Assembly (NCBI GenBank): GCA_000231825.2
Contig: JH720332.1
Location: forward strand, 614,689-626,586
DNA: 11,898 bases
From: Tetrahymena elliotti 4EA
Lineage: Eukaryota > Ciliophora > Oligohymenophorea > Hymenostomatida > Tetrahymenidae
Direction: 5' to 3'
The translations under genes were made by a program, and so were the position numbers. The notes beneath the pieces are model-generated. The model did not search any database. It was not told the DNA's origin and worked only from the letters and a program-made list of their open reading frames with translations. Within the stretch, counting starts at the first letter, position 1. Each line of letters begins with the position of its first letter. Of this stretch, positions 9,466-11,898 are shown piece after piece.

Positions 9466-9720
9466 CTTTCCAAATACTTTAAATGAAAATATAAAAACTT
9501 TTAAAAAATTGAAAAATATTATGAACCAGAACTGCACATACACATTATATATTTTTATAAATTAGGTTTATTGATTTTTAAATTCGCTCACACACACCTT
9601 TGTAAAAAATTAATTTATTTGATTTCTTATTTATTTCATTCATTCATTCCTCATATTAAAATATGTCATCCCACAATGGCAGTATTTTTATATGGGGAAT
9701 AGCTATATATATTTATGAAT
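9466..9720. other. A+T-rich spacer between LRR relics and transposon relic
   Basis: Contains one more ATTCATTCATTCC block at about 9640, like those in the LRR introns, but no LRR exon beside it. It is probably decayed intron or flank of cluster A. Nothing else is seen. Confidence 0.4.
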
Positions 9721-9769
9721 ATTACTGTGAATATATTCATGAACTATGAACATCGAATATTTCAGTAAT
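9721..9769. repeat. Imperfect stem-loop at the left side of the transposon relic
   Basis: ATTACTGTGAATAT at 9721-9734 faces ATATTTCAGTAAT at 9757-9769, with further partial pairing inward (ATTCATG against TGAACATCG). A related block, GAACATCAATATTCAC at 9852-9867 with ATTACTG at 9874-9880, lies 100 bases on. It could be terminal-repeat sequence of the mariner relic, folded or duplicated; the outer element ends are not defined. Confidence 0.45.
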
Positions 9770-9845
9770 TAACTATTTATTCAGATTTTATGAAACTTTA
9801 CATGATCATATTTACTTTTAAAAACCACCCTTAACTCTTTCAAAA

Positions 9846-10140
9846 ATTCGTGAACATCAATATTCACAAAAAAATTACTGGTCTTCACCATAAATTTAAA
9901 TAAAATATTTAATTTTTAATAAGAAGGATTTAAGTAGAATGATTTGGCCCAACAATTTACCTGACTTAAACCCAATAGAGAACATATGGGTAACCATAAA
10001 AACTAAAATAAAAATAAATGTTAAAGAGAAGAGAGTCAAAATAAAATTAAAAAATATTTTGGGGAAATATTTCATTTTAATTGATTAGATAGTTAATAAT
10101 GAGTTAATTATTTAAAATTATAATAATTGTAAGGTAATGT
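9846..10140 (+). mobile_element. Tc1/mariner-type transposase remnant (C-terminal DDE part)
   Basis: Codons 9945-9989 read WPNNLPDLNPIENIW, the signature at the third catalytic carboxylate of Tc1/mariner transposases (usual form WPxxSPDLNPIENxW). This stretch holds the Asp/Asn-Pro-Ile-Glu-Asn block that completes the metal-binding DDE/DDD site for cut-and-paste transposition. The frame is open upstream to about 9846 and downstream well past 10100 with TAA/TAG as Gln, and a basic tail (VTIKTKIKINVKEKRVK) follows, as in the family. The first two catalytic Asp, the DNA-binding domain and clear terminal repeats are missing, and the first Ser of the motif is Leu, so the element is dead. The region is far shorter than a complete 1-1.6 kb element. 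In ciliates such elements are normally germline-limited DNA. The motif is sure, the element borders are not. Confidence 0.75.
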
Positions 10141-11062
10141 ATTTTATTATTAAGTTTAGTAATTAGTTTAAAAATTTTTTTTTTAATCTTTTAATTTTTT
10201 ACAACCTCCTCTTGTAATTAAAATAAGAATATTGATAGATTAAAAAAAATATTTAATATTAAATTTTTATCTAAAAAGAAATAATAAAAGGTCTTATACT
10301 ATAAATAAAGTGTTAACCTTTAAAGATTTAAGCAAGTATTAAATGCTTCAGCAAGACTAAAAATCTCCTAAGCACTGATTTATCTATCACTTTTGTTAAA
10401 TTTTAAAAATAAATTCTATTTATGAAATAAACATCAAACAAGTTAATTAATTTTTAACCAATTCACAAAAAATGTATTTTACTATAATTCAATATCAAGT
10501 TTAACATGAGAAGAGTGTGAAGAGTAAAAAAACTTTTTTTAAACAAAATTAAAATATATTTTAAATATTCTCATTTTAATATTTCGAAATATATCTGCAA
10601 AGTTTTTAAATTGCTAATAATGGTTTTAGATTTTTAATAATCTTATTTTCTTTCAATGAAATAAAAATACAAAATATCAATCACAAATTATGAAACTAAT
10701 AATTAATATTTTACTTATTTTTTTTTGCATGAAAAAAAGGTTTGTATGTCAATTACAAAAAATAAATTCTTAAATTTTTGAAAACAATAAACAATTCTTA
10801 ACTAATGTAAAGATAGAAATATTTGTTCACAATTTTATTCACTTTAAAAAAAAATATCTTTTAATTTGCAAGAAAATTAGAAAAATTAAAAGATTGAATA
10901 ATATGTTTAAATTTTGAAAAATATTTTTTATTTGCTTCTATTCTTGTACAAAATTAATAAGTACTTTTGAAAAAATAATTTTGATTAATCAAATAATATT
11001 AGATAATTATTAATTCATATAAAAATAATTAGTGTCTCTTATTTCATTTAAAGTGATAATAA
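10141..11062. other. A+T-rich spacer
   Basis: Mostly poly-A/T. The left part may be the degraded 3' end of the transposon, and the right part is the 3' flank of LRR gene B. I see no supported gene, RNA or splice-bounded exon. Confidence 0.5.
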
Positions 11063-11156
11063 TCAAGAGTAATTAAATGCCAATTATATGATAACTAGTC
11101 TTTTTGCTTTTATTAGTTATGATCTTAATTCATCTATTTCATCGATATCGTCAATA
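11063..11156 (-). CDS. LRR gene B, last exon (divergent cap unit)
   Basis: The acceptor AG is at 11158-11157; one base and 30 codons are followed by TGA 11065-11063. It reads IDDIDEIDELRSQLIKAKRL then VIIQLAFNYS. Ile and Leu positions match the LRR unit with a 2-residue shortening (I..E....L.S.L.K...L), while the Cys-x-Asn of the core is lost, as is common for the end cap of an LRR solenoid. Confidence 0.55.
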
Positions 11157-11898
11157 CTTTAAAAAAATTATAAAAATATGTATAGAATAAAAAATATTTA
11201 AAGAAAGATAAAAATAAATAAAAAAGGTAGAATAAAATCTGAAAACAAATAACAAATAAAAATCAACGAATGAGCCAAACGAATATCAACTTAACCAATC
11301 AAAATTTGAAAGTTAATCACTCATAAATTTTAGTCTTTATTATTCATTCAAAAATGAATAATACTATTAAAACTCACTTTTACCTAAAGCTTAGAGTCAA
11401 AGTTTAGAGATTAGAGCATTTTGCTAACAAAGATCCTAAGACTTAAGCACTAAATTCACCAATATAATTATTACTTTTAAAAATTATAAAAATAAATACT
11501 TAATAAATAAATATTTAAACCAATAAGAAAGATAAAAATATAAATTAAATATAAAATAAAAAATATCAAGTAAACTAATCATTTATTTATTCATTCAAAA
11601 TAATACATAAATAATTACCTGATGTTAAGATTCAAAATATAGAGATTAGAGCATTTTGCTAACCCATTTCCTATTCCTTATTACCCCAAATCACCAAAGG
11701 TATTGAGACTTTTTAATAAATAAAAAAATATTGCAAAATATGAGAAAACATAAAAAATTTGAATTAAATATCAAAAAAATAAACAAAAATTAATGAATAA
11801 TCCAAAAAAATATCAACTAAACATACTTAACTATGTCATTCAGCGAGTAAGTTATTTACTAATAAATTAAAATCTTTATTTATTTAAAAAAATACAAA
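11063..11898 (-). CDS. LRR gene B: 3' part of a leucine-rich-repeat protein, leaves window on the right
   Basis: Three minus-strand exons in consistent phase: 11708-11619 and 11473-11384 (both exactly 90 nt) and a last exon 11156-11063 ending in TGA. Introns are 145 and 227 nt, start GTAATT and GTAAAA, and end in T/A-rich DNA plus AAAAG. Spliced, they give two LRR units with the core GLAKCSNL / LLAKCSNLQTLTL and a divergent cap. The consensus (GxxGLGSxLAKCxNLxTLTLxL) is that of ribonuclease-inhibitor-like LRRs, which form a curved protein-binding surface and are very numerous in Tetrahymena-type ciliates. The 5' end, other domains and cell location are outside the window. All phases fit and no stop interrupts, so it may be a live gene. 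Confidence 0.65.
11340..11361. repeat. Perfect 8-bp hairpin in the LRR intron repeat
   Basis: TTATTCAT and ATGAATAA flank a 6-nt loop (TCAAAA). Related forms occur in the other LRR introns, for example near 8795-8820. It lies in the intron a short way from the donor site of the exon ending at 11384, and could compact the intron RNA. Confidence 0.5.
11384..11473 (-). CDS. LRR gene B, 90-nt repeat exon
   Basis: The acceptor AG is at 11475-11474 and the donor GTAAAAG starts at 11383. It reads NNYIGEFSAQVLGSLLAKC then SNLQTLTLSF, with phase 1 base in and 2 bases (AG) out. It includes TAA codons read as Gln. The unit is complete, with the AKCSNL core intact. Confidence 0.72.
11619..11708 (-). CDS. 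LRR gene B, 90-nt repeat exon (first in window)
   Basis: The acceptor AG is at 11710-11709 and the donor GTAATTAT starts at 11618. It reads LNTFGDLGQQGIGNGLAKC then SNLYILNLNI. Length, phase and the AKCSNL core match its sister exon; the first half has diverged more (two adjacent TAA-Gln codons). The upstream intron runs from 11711 beyond the window end. Confidence 0.72.

Noticed and set aside
1..11898. CRISPR array, tRNA, rRNA or bacterial operon
   Set aside because: No regular spacer-repeat array, no cloverleaf or conserved rRNA core, and the genes are ciliate-type with introns and TAA/TAG as Gln.

Overview
The window reads as nuclear DNA of an oligohymenophorean ciliate of the Tetrahymena / Ichthyophthirius type. 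Non-coding DNA is extremely A+T rich (one flank row I counted was about 17% G+C). The recognisable proteins only read through if TAA and TAG mean glutamine and TGA is the only stop. Introns are short and A+T rich, starting GTAA/GTAAG and ending AG. The genus is inference. A mariner-type transposase remnant suggests either germline (micronuclear) DNA or a relic-rich, fast-evolving part of the somatic genome.

Layout, left to right. (1) Bases 1-184, minus strand: one exon of a Lys/Glu/Gln-rich, probably coiled-coil protein that leaves the window on the left. (2) 185-4691: A+T-rich DNA with no recognised gene; it holds one tentative minus-strand last exon (2757-2909), several weak code-6 open runs and a small stem-loop with a G+C-rich loop. 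(3) 4692-6319, plus strand: the best gene of the window, a cysteine-rich surface protein of the ciliate immobilization-antigen type. It has a signal peptide, about 100-residue repeats and a GPI-type hydrophobic tail, but its frame is broken once in the first repeat by what looks like a 4-base loss. (4) About 6850-7190 and 7440-8256: two islands of about 35% G+C whose function and reading frame I could not settle. (5) 8618-9465, minus strand: decayed copies of a leucine-rich-repeat (LRR) gene. (6) 9721-10140: a stem-loop and a mariner-type transposase remnant. (7) 11063-11898, minus strand: the 3' part of a better preserved LRR gene that leaves the window on the right.

The two LRR clusters share an unusual architecture. 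Each intact exon is exactly 90 nt, carries one LRR unit and has the same phase at both ends, and the introns between exons are also repeated. The gene can therefore gain or lose repeats by exon-plus-intron duplication without breaking frame. Cluster A shows what decay looks like (an 89-nt exon, an exon without its donor site). With the repeat-built antigen gene next door, the window looks like a place where repeat proteins expand, diverge and die. No operon-like cooperation between the genes is visible.

Caution: with only one stop codon, many frames of such DNA stay open by chance and look protein-like. I rate calls by motif, splice signals, repeat structure and codon-phase G+C, not by openness alone.
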